Source: Glycomyces sp. TRM65418
Lineage (GTDB): Bacteria > Actinomycetota > Actinomycetes > Mycobacteriales > Micromonosporaceae
DNA length: 64,000 nt
Assembly (NCBI RefSeq): GCF_019710475.1
Contig: NZ_JAJFAX010000005.1
Location: forward strand, 124,001 to 188,000
Direction of reading: 5' to 3'
A program made the translations under genes and the position numbers. Positions 49,816-58,376 of the stretch are shown here, one piece after another (position 1 is the stretch's first letter; each line of letters starts with the position of its first letter). The notes below the pieces were generated by a model. That model saw only the letters and a program-made list of their open reading frames with translations. It made no database searches and had not been told where the DNA came from.

Positions 49816-50076
49816 TCGGCGAGCAGCGGCCCGGCCTCGACGTCCGGGCCCGCCGGTGCGCCGCGGCGACCGACGGCGACGGCCCGGCGGCGGCTCGAAC
49901 CGGGAGCGGCGGCCCGGCGTGCGAGGCGGTCGCAGCGCCAGGACCGGCCCCGCCGGTGCACCGCGAAAACCGGCGGGGCTCCGCCTCCAGCGTCCATGCC
50001 CGCCCGGCACCCGGCCCGCTCGTTCATGCGGCCGATTCGCGTTCAGGCGCGGGGGCCGATCCCTCCGTTCCGACCC

Positions 50077-50160
50077 CCGAATCCTGTCGCACCCCCGTGC
50101 CAGGGTTGTCGAACCGGGGGCCCGCAGGTTGGTCGGGTCGCCAAAAGAACCGGAAACGCC
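50077..50160 (-). repeat. Dispersed repeat, copy A
   Basis: Read on the minus strand, it ends in the shared core CGACAACCCTGGCACGGGGG and TGCGACA, and shares GCGGGCCCCCGGTTC before the core with copy C. It directly adjoins the serS terminator. Confidence 0.7.
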
Positions 50161-50209
50161 CGAAACGGCGCGGCCCCCGACCGCATGGCCGGGGGGCCGC
50201 GCCGTTTCG
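50161..50209 (-). terminator. serS terminator
   Basis: Perfect 18-bp arms (50161-50178 and 50192-50209, with one extra G at the loop) begin 5 nt after the serS stop; a TTTCC...TTCTTTT stretch follows on the minus strand. Confidence 0.85.
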
Positions 50210-50214
50210 CACGC

Positions 50215-51474
50215 TCACTGCTTCGGTTCGAGCACGTCCTTGCCCAGGTACGGCTGGAGCGCCTTCGGGACCGCCACCGAGCCGTCCGGCCGCTGGTGGT
50301 TCTCGAGGATCGCCACGAGCCAGCGCGTGGTCGCGAGCGTCCCGTTCAGGGTCGCGGCGACCGCGTTGCGGCCCTGCTCGTCGCGGTACTTCACGTTCAG
50401 GCGGCGCGCCTGGAACGTGGTGCAGTTCGAGGTCGAGGTCAGCTCCCGGTACCGGCCCTGCGTCGGCACCCACGCCTCGCAGTCGAACTTGCGCGACGCC
50501 GAGGTGCCGAGGTCGCCCGCGGCCACGTCGATGACCCGGTAGGGCAGCTCCATCTTCTGCAGCATCTGCTCCTCATAGGACAGGAGCTTCTCGTGCTCGG
50601 CGGCCGCGTCCTCGGGGCGGCAGAACGAGAACATCTCGACCTTGTCGAACTGGTGGACCCGGATGATGCCCCGGGTGTCCTTGCCGTACGACCCGGCCTC
50701 GCGGCGGAAGCACGACGACCAGCCCGCGTAGCGGCGCGGCGCGGTGAGCTCGCCGAGGTTCTCGCCCGAGTGGTAGGCCGCGAGCGGCACCTCGGAGGTG
50801 CCGACGAGGTACATGTCGTCGCGTTCGAGGTAGTAGATCTCGTCGGCGTGCTCGCCGAGGAAACCGGTGCCCTCCATGGCGTCCGGGCGCACGAGCACCG
50901 GCGGGATCATCGGCGTGAAGCCGGTCTCGACGGCCTGCTGCATGGCGAGGTTGAGCATGGCGAGCTGGAGCATCGCGCCGTCGCCCGTGAGGTAGTAGAA
51001 GCGCGCGCCGGAGGTCTTCGCGCCGCGCTCGGTGTCGAGCAGGCCCAGGGCCGTGCCGAGTTCGAGGTGGTCCTTCGGGTCCTCGAGGGCGTTCTTCTCG
51101 CCGACCTCGCGCAGGACGACGTAATCGTCCTCGCCGCCGGCGGGGGCCTCGTCGGCGACGAGGTTCGGGATGGCCTTCCCGGCCGCGTCGAACGCGGCGG
51201 CGGTGGCGGTCACCTTCGACTCGGCGGCCTTGACCTCTTCCGCGAGGGTCTTGGTGCGCGCCAGGAGGGCCTGCTTCTCGTCGGGGCCGGCCCCGGCGAT
51301 GCGTTTGCCCAGGCCCTTCTGTTCGGCGCGGAGGGTCTCGAAGGACTGGAGGGCACTGCGGTGTTCGGCGTCGGCGACGAGGAGCGCGTCGACGGCGTCG
51401 GCGGAGGCACCCCGCTTGCGCTGGCTGTCGCGGTAGGCGTCCGGGTCGTCTCGCAGTGCACGCAGATCAATCAC
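50215..51474 (-). CDS. serS: Seryl-tRNA synthetase
   Basis: 419 residues from GTG 51474, giving the standard [12 protein letters not shown] start. The N-terminal coiled-coil arm (about 25-105) binds the long arm of tRNA-Ser. The class II core has motif 2 ([31 protein letters not shown]) and motif 3 ([20 protein letters not shown]). TAATCT (51487-51482) lies 7 nt before the GTG, suggesting leaderless expression; GTG 51480 is the alternative. It diverges from a zincin-type gene. Confidence 0.96.
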   Translation of the reverse strand: MIDLRALRDDPDAYRDSQRKRGASADAVDALLVADAEHRSALQSFETLRAEQKGLGKRIAGAGPDEKQALLARTKTLAEEVKAAESKVTATAAAFDAAGKAIPNLVADEAPAGGEDDYVVLREVGEKNALEDPKDHLELGTALGLLDTERGAKTSGARFYYLTGDGAMLQLAMLNLAMQQAVETGFTPMIPPVLVRPDAMEGTGFLGEHADEIYYLERDDMYLVGTSEVPLAAYHSGENLGELTAPRRYAGWSSCFRREAGSYGKDTRGIIRVHQFDKVEMFSFCRPEDAAAEHEKLLSYEEQMLQKMELPYRVIDVAAGDLGTSASRKFDCEAWVPTQGRYRELTSTSNCTTFQARRLNVKYRDEQGRNAVAATLNGTLATTRWLVAILENHQRPDGSVAVPKALQPYLGKDVLEPKQ

Positions 51475-51528
51475 GCTCACCAGATTACCGGCCGGCCCAT
51501 GCGGACACGATGCGCATATTGTGGGCGT

Positions 51529-51882
51529 GTGGCGGTCGATATGGGCGAGGCGGAATTCGAGGCGGCGGTGTCCGACGCGCTGGACGCGGTGCCGTCCGAG
51601 CTGATGGCGATGCTGGACAACGTGGTGATCCTGGTCGACGACGAACCCGAAGGGCCGGACGAGGACCTGCTCGGGCTCTACCAGGGGACGGCGCTGACGG
51701 AACGGGGCTGGGAGTACGGCGGGGTCCTGCCGGACACGATCACGATCTACCGGGGCCCGACCCTGCGGATGTGCTCGACGCCGGAGGAAGTGGTCGACGA
51801 GGTCGCGGTGACGGTGGTGCACGAGATCGCCCACCATTTCGGGATCGCTGAGGACCGCCTGCACGAACTCGGCTGGGGCTGA
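51529..51882 (+). CDS. Zincin-like metallopeptidase (PF06262 type)
   Basis: 117 residues from GTG 51529, chosen because TATTGT (51517-51522) lies 6 nt upstream; ATG 51541 is possible. The zinc motif is [11 protein letters not shown] (HEXXH) with ERLHELGW-like DRLHELGWG at the end; [32 protein letters not shown] is the family core. Function unknown; the family is common next to housekeeping genes in actinobacteria. Confidence 0.88.
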   Translation: MAVDMGEAEFEAAVSDALDAVPSELMAMLDNVVILVDDEPEGPDEDLLGLYQGTALTERGWEYGGVLPDTITIYRGPTLRMCSTPEEVVDEVAVTVVHEIAHHFGIAEDRLHELGWG

Positions 51883-51908
51883 ACCCCGCAGGGCTCGGCG
51901 CGGTTTCG

Positions 51909-52000
51909 CGGGCAGCGCGGAGCGGACGTGGTTCGGCTGGGCTCCCGCCTTACTCGAGCGCCCCCCGTCGACAACCCTGACACAGGGGTCCGACATCACC
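51909..52000 (+). repeat. Dispersed repeat, copy B
   Basis: About three quarters of positions match copy C over 92 bp, from CGGGCAGCGCGGAGCGG through GGTTCGGCTGG to the core CGACAACCCTGACACAGGGG. Confidence 0.75.
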
Positions 52001-52070
52001 GTCGAACGCGACGACGGTTCGTGCTCGTCGCCGCCCGGTGGCAGTGGAGGGCGCCGGCAACGGCGGACGT

Positions 52071-52165
52071 CGGGCAACGCGGAGCGGGGGCGGTTCGGCT
52101 GGAGTCCCGACGAACCCGCGGGCCCCCGGTTCAACAACCCTGGCATGGGGGTGTGACATTTCCGG
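52071..52165 (+). repeat. Dispersed repeat, copy C
   Basis: Direct-oriented partner of copy B; shares GCGGGCCCCCGGTTC and the core CAACAACCCTGGCATGGGGG with copy A (opposite strand). Confidence 0.75.
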
Positions 52166-52197
52166 GATGGCGTATGCGAGACCGTGGGCGAAGCCGA

Positions 52198-52244
52198 CTC
52201 GTAAATACGAGCAAGATTTAGTATTGATCCTCGCATGTGCGAGG
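52198..52244. promoter_or_regulatory. Paired operators of the molybdate regulator gene
   Basis: CTCGTA-AA-TACGAG (52198-52211) and CCTCGCA-TG-TGCGAGG (52229-52244) are both perfect palindromes of the form CTCGYA-NN-TRCGAG, with centres 32 bp apart (three helical turns). TACGCT (52246-52251) follows as -10, 6 nt before the GTG. Likely autoregulatory sites. Confidence 0.7.
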
Positions 52245-52257
52245 CTACGCTGGACCG

Positions 52258-52653
52258 GTGACGACGTTTCGCATCGGAGAGGCCGCCGAGCTGCTCGGGG
52301 TCTCCCCTGACACGCTTCGGCGCTGGATCGACTCCGGGCGCCTCGCCGCCGCCCGCGACGAGCACGGGCACCGTGCGATCACCGGCGCCGACCTGGCCGC
52401 GTTCGCCCGCGAGCGGGCCGCCGCCCCCGATGCCGGGGCCGCGTCGTCCTCGGCCCGCAACCGCCTGCGCGGCATCGTGACCGCGATCGTCAAGGACCAG
52501 GTCATGGCCCAAGTCGATCTGCAGGTCGGCCCGTTCCGGGTCGTCTCGCTCATGAGCCGCGAAGCCGTGGACGAACTCGGCCTGGAGGTCGGCTCCCTGG
52601 GCACCGCGGTCGTCAAGTCCACCAACGTCGTCGTCGAACGCGCCGACCACTGA
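52258..52653 (+). CDS. HTH-TOBE molybdate-responsive regulator
   Basis: 131 residues from GTG 52258. N-terminal MerR/excisionase-type HTH (about 3-50, [26 protein letters not shown]) and a C-terminal TOBE/Mop domain (about 70-130, [44 protein letters not shown]) that binds oxyanions. This arrangement replaces ModE in actinobacteria. It lies 14 nt before modA, so it is the first gene of the operon, and two related palindromes precede it. Confidence 0.87.
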   Translation: MTTFRIGEAAELLGVSPDTLRRWIDSGRLAAARDEHGHRAITGADLAAFARERAAAPDAGAASSSARNRLRGIVTAIVKDQVMAQVDLQVGPFRVVSLMSREAVDELGLEVGSLGTAVVKSTNVVVERADH

Positions 52654-52667
52654 GCCCGGGAGCCCCC

Positions 52668-53453
52668 TTGCGCACCGCCGCCCGCCGCCTCGCCGCCGCC
52701 ACGGCACTCGCCACCGCACTCCTCGCCCTCACCGCATGCGGCCCGGACGCCGAGGACGACGCCGGCAACACCCTCACCGTCTTCGCCGCGGCCTCCCTCA
52801 CGAACGCCTTCAACGCGCTCGCCGACCAGTTCGAGGCCGAACACGAGGCCGAGCGGCCCGGCGTGGGCATCGTGCTCAACTTCGGCGGCAGTTCCGCGCT
52901 CGCCGCCCAGATCACCGAGGGCGCGCCCGGCGACGTCTTCGCCGCCGCCGACGAGGCCACCATGGCCGCCGCGGTCGACGCGGGCGCCGCCGACGACCCC
53001 GAGGTCTTCGCGCTCAACCAGCTCGTCATCGCCGTCCCCGAAGGCAACCCCGACGGCGTCACCGGCCTCCAGGACCTCGCCGGCCGCTCGGTCGCCGCCT
53101 GCGCCGAAGCGGTGCCCTGCGGTTCGGCCGCCCAGACCGCGATCGCGGCTTCCGGCACCCCGATCGCCCCCTCCACCTACGAGCCCGACGTCAAGGCGAC
53201 GCTGGCCAAACTCGCGCTCGGCGAAGTCGACGCCGCACTCGTCTACCGCACCGACGTCATCGCGGCCCGAGACGCCGTCGACGCGGTCGAGTTCCCCGAA
53301 GCCGCATCGGCCCGCAACGCCTACCCGATCACCGTCCTGCACGAGGCCGCGAACCCCGACCTCGCGGCCGCGTTCATCGCCTACGTCCAGTCCGACGCCG
53401 GTCAGGCGGTGCTCGAGACCGCCGGGTTCCAAGCACCCGACGGCGACCGGTAG
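52668..53453 (+). CDS. modA: Molybdate ABC transporter substrate-binding lipoprotein
   Basis: 261 residues from TTG 52668 (GGGAG upstream). Lipobox LLALTAC, then the ModA fold: [46 protein letters not shown] and [16 protein letters not shown] near the C-terminus, the usual oxyanion-binding serines in AAASL and GGSSAL. It delivers molybdate to ModB. Confidence 0.94.
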   Translation: MRTAARRLAAATALATALLALTACGPDAEDDAGNTLTVFAAASLTNAFNALADQFEAEHEAERPGVGIVLNFGGSSALAAQITEGAPGDVFAAADEATMAAAVDAGAADDPEVFALNQLVIAVPEGNPDGVTGLQDLAGRSVAACAEAVPCGSAAQTAIAASGTPIAPSTYEPDVKATLAKLALGEVDAALVYRTDVIAARDAVDAVEFPEAASARNAYPITVLHEAANPDLAAAFIAYVQSDAGQAVLETAGFQAPDGDR

Positions 53454-53467
53454 CGGCGGGGAACGCC

Positions 53468-54271
53468 ATGTCCGCCACGCGAACCCGACGGCGCCGCCGC
53501 ATCCCCGCCGCACTGCTCGCCCCCGCCGTGATCGGCCTGGCGTTCCTCATCCTGCCGCTCGCGGGCCTCGTCGTCCGCGCCCCGTGGACCGAACTGCCCG
53601 CCCGGCTCGCCGAACCCGAGATGCTCGCCGCCCTGCGGCTCTCACTGGTCACCGCCACCGCCGCGACCGCCTTGTCCCTGCTCTTCGGCGTCCCCATCGC
53701 CTGGCTCCTCGCCCGCGGCGACTTCCCCGGCCGCAGCGTCCTGCGCGCCCTGGTCACCGTGCCGCTCGTGCTGCCACCCGTCGTCGGCGGCGTCGCCCTC
53801 CTGCTCGTGTTCGGCCGGAGCGGCATCATCGGGGCCCCGCTCTACGAGCGCTTCGACCTCACCATCCCGTTCACCACGACGGCCGTGGTGCTGGCGATGA
53901 CGTTCGTGTCCATGCCGTTCCTCGTCGTCTCGGTCGAAGGGGCGCTGCGCGGGGCCGACACGCGGTTCGAGGAGGCCGCGGCGACCCTCGGAGCGGGACG
54001 CTGGACCGTGTTCACGCACGTGACCCTGCCGATGGTCGCCCCGGGCGTCCTGGCGGGAGCCGTCCTGTGCTGGGCGCGGGCACTCGGCGAGTTCGGCGCG
54101 ACGATCACGTTCGCGGGCAACTTCCCCGGCACCACCCAGACGATGCCCCTCGCCGTCTACCTGGCCCTGCAGTCCGATCTGGAAGCCGCGATCGTGCTCA
54201 GCCTGATCCTCCTGGCGGTATCGGTGATCGTCCTGGCGTCGCTGCGCGACCGATGGACGGCCGCACCGTGA
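53468..54271 (+). CDS. modB: Molybdate ABC transporter permease
   Basis: 267 residues. Six hydrophobic segments and the permease EAA loop LRGADTRFEEAAATLGAGRWTVFTHVTLPMVAPGVLAG; PLVLPPVVGGVALLLVFGR and LGEFGATITFAGNFPGTTQTMPLAVY are typical of ModB. It starts 14 nt after modA; its TGA overlaps the GTG of modC. Confidence 0.94.
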   Translation: MSATRTRRRRRIPAALLAPAVIGLAFLILPLAGLVVRAPWTELPARLAEPEMLAALRLSLVTATAATALSLLFGVPIAWLLARGDFPGRSVLRALVTVPLVLPPVVGGVALLLVFGRSGIIGAPLYERFDLTIPFTTTAVVLAMTFVSMPFLVVSVEGALRGADTRFEEAAATLGAGRWTVFTHVTLPMVAPGVLAGAVLCWARALGEFGATITFAGNFPGTTQTMPLAVYLALQSDLEAAIVLSLILLAVSVIVLASLRDRWTAAP

Positions 54272-55509
54272 ACGCGGAGCGGCAGCCCCAGACCGGCGCG
54301 GCGGGCCTGGACGCGCACCTCGTGGTCGAACGGGACACCGGCGGCCGAGGCCGCGACGAGAGCGGCTTCCGCCTGGAACTGCGCCTGCGCGTCGCCCCCG
54401 GCGAGACCGTGGCGCTCTTGGGCCCCAACGGCGCGGGAAAGACCACAGCGCTGCGGGCGCTGGCCGGGCTCGAAGCGCTCTCGGACGGGCACATCGTCCT
54501 CAACGGGGAAGTGCTCGACCGGCCCGGACCACGGCGCGGCCGAAAGCGGACCGCGCGAAGCAGGTCGCCCATCGACGCGTCCCCGTCCGACCACCCTGGC
54601 ACGGGGGTACGCCGGCCCTCGCCGGACGGATCCGAACAGCGAGGCGACCGGTGGGTGCCCCCGGAGCACCGCGGCATCGGCGTCGTCTTCCAGGACTACC
54701 TGCTGTTCCCGCACTTGAACGCGATCGACAACGTCGCGTTCGGGCCGCGCCGCCGAGGCCTCGGCCGAACCGAGGCCCGGGCGCACGCCGCCGACTGGCT
54801 CGACCGGGTCGGCTTGGACGGCTTCGGGAAGCGCCGGCCCGGGCAGCTCTCGGGCGGGCAGGCGCAGCGGGTCGCGCTGGCCCGGGCGCTCGCCACCGAC
54901 CCGGCGCTGCTGCTGCTCGACGAGCCGCTCGCGGCCCTCGACGCCCGCACCCGGCTCGACACCCGGGCGGAGCTCCACCGCCACCTCACCGGGCACCCGG
55001 GGGCGGCCGTCCTGGTCACGCACGACCCGGTGGACGCGCTCATGCTCGCCGACCGGCTCGTCGTGATCGAGGACGGTCGGGCGGTCCAGGAAGGCGACGC
55101 CGAATCGGTCACCGCGCGGCCCCGCACGGACTACATCGCGCGGCTCGTCGGCCTGAACCTCTACCGCGGCAAGGCCTCCGGACGCACCGTGCGGTTGGCT
55201 TCGGGCACGGTGCTGACGACGGCCGAGCCGCTCGGCGGCGCGGAGGCCGACGGCGAGGCGTTCGCGGCCTTCGCGCCCAGCGCGGTGGCCCTGTACCGGG
55301 AGGAGCCGGACGGGAGCCCGCGGAACACCTGGCGGGCGTCGGTGGCGGGCGTCCACCGGCACGGCGACAGCGTGCGGGTCCAACTGGACGGGCCCCTGCG
55401 AGCCGCGGCCGACGTGACCCCCGCGGCGGCCGCCCAATTGGGACTCGAACCGGGCCAGACGGTCTGGGCCGCAGTGAAGGCCACCGAGATCACCGCCTAC
55501 CCGGCTTGA
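54268..55509 (+). CDS. modC: Molybdate ABC transporter ATPase with in-frame repeat insertion
   Basis: 413 residues from GTG 54268 (GTGA overlap with modB). Walker A GPNGAGKT (52-59), Q-loop FQDYLLFPHL (Gln142), signature LSGGQAQR, Walker B ALLLLDEPLAALD, H-loop VLVTHD, then a TOBE domain. The distance from Walker A to the Q-loop is about 83 residues, against about 45 in normal ModC. The surplus is an Arg/Ser/Pro-rich stretch at about 86-128 (54523-54651) that contains copy D of the dispersed repeat. The segment before and after reads as usual, so ATPase function may survive. Confidence 0.93.
   Translation: MNAERQPQTGAAGLDAHLVVERDTGGRGRDESGFRLELRLRVAPGETVALLGPNGAGKTTALRALAGLEALSDGHIVLNGEVLDRPGPRRGRKRTARSRSPIDASPSDHPGTGVRRPSPDGSEQRGDRWVPPEHRGIGVVFQDYLLFPHLNAIDNVAFGPRRRGLGRTEARAHAADWLDRVGLDGFGKRRPGQLSGGQAQRVALARALATDPALLLLDEPLAALDARTRLDTRAELHRHLTGHPGAAVLVTHDPVDALMLADRLVVIEDGRAVQEGDAESVTARPRTDYIARLVGLNLYRGKASGRTVRLASGTVLTTAEPLGGAEADGEAFAAFAPSAVALYREEPDGSPRNTWRASVAGVHRHGDSVRVQLDGPLRAAADVTPAAAAQLGLEPGQTVWAAVKATEITAYPA
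54541..54625 (+). repeat. Dispersed repeat, copy D, inside modC
   Basis: The core CGACCACCCTGGCACGGGGG matches copies A-C; upstream of it the resemblance is weaker. It keeps the modC frame and encodes SDHPGTGVR. Confidence 0.65.
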
Positions 55510-55554
55510 CCCGCCGCATCGGCCGCGTGCCGACCCGGCCGACATCGATGACGC

Positions 55555-56823
55555 TCACGCCGCTGCGCCCGCGAGGTCCCGCCCCGCCACCGGAGCCGCC
55601 GGGATCCCGGCCGCGTCGTCGCCGGCCGCCTTGCGGATGATCGGCAGGCAGGCGAGCACGATGCCGATCGACACCAGGCCCACCGCCATGAAGGCCGTCC
55701 GCACGTCGAGCACTGTGGACATCGCTCCGCCGAGCAGGAACCCGATGAGCTGCGCCGCGTTGATCCGACCGCCCACCGCCGCGTTCGCGCGGCCCCGGAA
55801 GGCCTCCGGGACCCTGCGGGCCACCGCGATCCCCAGCGCCGCGTTCTCGCCCGCATTGAAGAGCCCGCCGATCAGGTTGAGCGGCACCAGCAGCAGCACG
55901 CTGAACAGCGGCAGCCCCTGCCCGAAACAGACCAGCCCGACCCCCGCCAGGCATGCCATGAGCATCCACGCGAGCTGCACGTCCCGCCGCAGGCGCCGGA
56001 TGACCGCGGCCGCGATCCAGGCGCCGCCGACCATGCCGACGATCCAGCAGGCCTTGACGAGCCCGTACGTGCTCTCGGACGCGCCGTAGACCTCGCGGAC
56101 CAGGAACACGCTGAGGACGTTCACCGCGCACATCGCCGCGATCACCGCGCCCAGGCCGAAGACCATCGCCGCCAGCAGCCGGTCCCGGCGCAGCCGCCAC
56201 GCGGCGGCCGCCTTCGCACCGGGGACGGCGCGCTCGCGGCGGATCCCGCCGCGGCGCGTGCGGATGTCGCAGCACAGCAGCACCCGCGCCACCGCGCATC
56301 CGGCGGCGAGCAGCAGGGCGACGGTGACGCCGCTCGAACTGATGAGGAATCCCGCGGCGGCCGGGCCGGTCGCGAAGCCCACGAGCGTGCCGGTCTGGAC
56401 CATCGCGGCCGCGTGCGGCAGGTCCTCCGGCCTGGCCATGACCGGGACGAGCGCGCTGACGACCGGCTGCAGGACCGCGGTGCCGCAGGCGTTGAGGACG
56501 ACCAGCGCGTAGAGCGCGTACAGGTCGTCGGTCATCGTCATCGCCATGATCGCGGCGGCCTGGAGGAGGCCCGAGTACGCCATGAGGGCGCGGCTGTCGA
56601 AGCGGTCGGCCATGCGCCCGGTGATCGGGGCGAGGACGACGAGCGGGAGGGTCGCGCAGAAGATGAGGACGGCGACGGCCATGCCGCCGTAGCCCTCGGA
56701 CTGGAGCTTCAGCGTGAGGGCGAAGTCGGCGGTGAACATGGCCGTCCCGGCCAGGAACGCGCAGGTCGCGGCGGTGTAGACGTCGGACCATCGGGTCCCG
56801 TCCAGGAAGGATGTGAAAGACAT
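55555..56823 (-). CDS. MFS transporter
   Basis: 422 residues from ATG 56823; TATTTT (56835-56830) lies 6 nt upstream, so this start is preferred over ATG 56844, which would place the promoter inside the coding region. About 12 hydrophobic segments, GRMADRFDSRALM loop motif, GFATGPAAAGFLI motif C-like region. It resembles exporters of the DHA3/enterobactin-exporter type. It lies 88 nt after a HTH gene on the same strand, which probably regulates it; AT-rich inverted sites (56822-56835, 56871-56884) lie between. Confidence 0.85.
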   Translation of the reverse strand: MSFTSFLDGTRWSDVYTAATCAFLAGTAMFTADFALTLKLQSEGYGGMAVAVLIFCATLPLVVLAPITGRMADRFDSRALMAYSGLLQAAAIMAMTMTDDLYALYALVVLNACGTAVLQPVVSALVPVMARPEDLPHAAAMVQTGTLVGFATGPAAAGFLISSSGVTVALLLAAGCAVARVLLCCDIRTRRGGIRRERAVPGAKAAAAWRLRRDRLLAAMVFGLGAVIAAMCAVNVLSVFLVREVYGASESTYGLVKACWIVGMVGGAWIAAAVIRRLRRDVQLAWMLMACLAGVGLVCFGQGLPLFSVLLLVPLNLIGGLFNAGENAALGIAVARRVPEAFRGRANAAVGGRINAAQLIGFLLGGAMSTVLDVRTAFMAVGLVSIGIVLACLPIIRKAAGDDAAGIPAAPVAGRDLAGAAA

Positions 56824-56884
56824 ATTTCGAAAATACCGCTTCACACTCCAATGCGAAAGAGGTTTTTCAGATTTTCCGAAATAT
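56822..56884. promoter_or_regulatory. AT-rich inverted sites before the MFS gene
   Basis: ATATTTCGAAAATA (56822-56835) and ATTTTCCGAAATAT (56871-56884) are near-exact inverted copies of each other around a TTTCGAAA centre, 49 bp apart. The first covers the probable -10 and start codon of the MFS gene, so binding there would block expression. Confidence 0.5.
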
Positions 56885-56931
56885 TTCTTTCAGACCCTCG
56901 GCGTCACCGGGCGCACGCCCGCCGAGCGCCC

Positions 56932-57633
56932 TCAGACCTTGGGGAAGAACCGGAAGAGCACGTTCCACACCACCGTGCCGTCCTCGGGGTCCACGCCCTG
57001 CTCACTGCGCTTCTTGGTCAGATCCACATACTCCTGCTCCAGCTCCATGTACCGCCGGGCGAACTCCTCCGCCTCCTCGACCGTGAGCCGTATATGCCCC
57101 TGCTGCGTGAACGAGGCCTCCCGAAGCCGCGGGTGCGCCGACCGCTGATCCAGCCAGCGGGAGAAATTGCGCTCCTGCTGCTCCCTGAACGCCTCGCCCA
57201 TGGTCCGCTCGATGACCCTGTGGCTCTCGGGGGCGTCCGGTTCCGCGGCAATCGAGAAACTCTCGATCGTCATGCGCCACAAGCGCTCACGCGCGTCCCC
57301 GCGGCTCGGCGCCTCTTCGATGAAGCCGGCTCGGGCGAGGGTCCGCAGGTGATAGCTCATCGCACTCGGCGTCATCCCCGCGACCTCGGCGATCTCGGTC
57401 GCGGTGGCGCCCTCGAAGCCCTGCACCCTGCGCGTGGCCAGGAAGTCGAACACCGCCATCCGCGCCGGATGCGCCAGCGCCTTCATCCGCTCGGGGTCGG
57501 TGATCTTCATGAGCTCCCCGCCCGGCGGCTTGGGCACGGCCGGCGGTTCGGGCGGCGACGGCGGCGCGGGCGGGCCCGGGACGCCGGGCTCCGGCGGCTC
57601 CGCGTCAGGATGCGAAGCAGGCGTTTCAGACAT
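56932..57633 (-). CDS. ArsR/HTH_20-family regulator
   Basis: 233 residues. The first 41 residues are Pro/Glu-rich and look disordered; an internal ATG (KITDPERMKALAHPARM) is a possible alternative start. The winged helix (about 48-110) reads LAHPARMAVFDFLATRR, TATEIAEVAGMTPSAMSYHLRTLARAGFIEEAP. The C-terminal part is helical. TAGCTT lies 5 nt before ATG 57633. It is upstream of and co-directional with the MFS gene. Confidence 0.85.
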   Translation of the reverse strand: MSETPASHPDAEPPEPGVPGPPAPPSPPEPPAVPKPPGGELMKITDPERMKALAHPARMAVFDFLATRRVQGFEGATATEIAEVAGMTPSAMSYHLRTLARAGFIEEAPSRGDARERLWRMTIESFSIAAEPDAPESHRVIERTMGEAFREQQERNFSRWLDQRSAHPRLREASFTQQGHIRLTVEEAEEFARRYMELEQEYVDLTKKRSEQGVDPEDGTVVWNVLFRFFPKV

Positions 57634-57687
57634 GCCTCAAGCTAACCACGCCCCGCCCCGGCCCGTGGCGTGGACCGCGAGGGCCGG

Positions 57688-58347
57688 TCAGCTTCCGCCT
57701 GCGGCCGTCGCGGCGGCCGTGGCGGCGATGACCGCCGCCATGACGGCCGCCTGCGCCGCGTCCACCGCCTGGCGCGTCGCCTCACCGGCCCAGGAGCCTT
57801 CGGCGACGGCTTTCAGCGCCTTGCGGGTCGGACCGGCCTTCCGGCCGGGGAAGGCGACCCGTTCGAGCCGCAAGGCGTAGACGAGCACCGCCAGCGCCGC
57901 GGTGCGGGCGTCCGCGGCCTCGCCCGCGTCGACGGCCGCGCCGAGCCGGGCGCGGGCGTCGGCCTCCGCGGCGGGGTCGTTCGGGAGGTACCGGTGGACC
58001 GGGAAGATCCCGAGCGCGGTGTCGCGGCGGTGGCGGAGCACGCCGTCGGCGACGAGCGCTGCGAGCACCGCCTGCTTGAGGCCCTTGGCGGTCCGCTCCA
58101 CGACGCTCTTGGGGGCGCGGGGCTTGTCGGCGGCGATGGCGGCCAGGCGGCCGTCGAGGACCGGATCGCCCACGGGGCTCGTGTCGATGACGCGGACCTT
58201 CTTGTCCGCGACGTCCAAGCGGCCGGCCATCGTCAGCTCGAGCACGATCGCTCCCGCGAGGCCGAGCTCCAGGTGGCCGCCGGAGCGGTCGCGGCCGGTG
58301 GTGTCGTCGAAGGCGAGCAGGAGGAGTTCTTCCACAAGCGTCGTCAT
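57688..58347 (-). CDS. GPP34 (GOLPH3-like) family protein
   Basis: 219 residues from ATG 58347. TLVEELLLLAFDDTTGR at the start and GHLELGLAGAIVLELTMAGRL are the family marks; the middle has the LKQAVLAALVADGVLRHRRDTALGIFPVHRY loop. Eukaryotic GOLPH3 binds phosphoinositides; the bacterial role is unknown. TAGGAT (58360-58355), the consensus -10, lies 7 nt before the ATG, so it is probably leaderless. Confidence 0.87.
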   Translation of the reverse strand: MTTLVEELLLLAFDDTTGRDRSGGHLELGLAGAIVLELTMAGRLDVADKKVRVIDTSPVGDPVLDGRLAAIAADKPRAPKSVVERTAKGLKQAVLAALVADGVLRHRRDTALGIFPVHRYLPNDPAAEADARARLGAAVDAGEAADARTAALAVLVYALRLERVAFPGRKAGPTRKALKAVAEGSWAGEATRQAVDAAQAAVMAAVIAATAAATAAGGS

Positions 58348-58376
58348 GGCGCCGATCCTAGTGAGCGGCGTCCCGT

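Larger units (their letters stand above)
49816..50214. other. Gene-free interval with repeat copy A and the serS terminator
   Basis: 399 bp. From right to left it holds the serS terminator (50161-50209) and copy A of the dispersed repeat (50077-50160). Between 49816 and 50076 I see nothing I can support. Confidence 0.6.
51883..52257. other. Interval with two dispersed-repeat copies and the molybdate regulator operators
   Basis: 375 bp. Copies B (51909-52000) and C (52071-52165) lie in direct orientation 162 bp apart, then two palindromes (52198-52211, 52229-52244) and a -10 (52246-52251). No gene. Confidence 0.7.
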
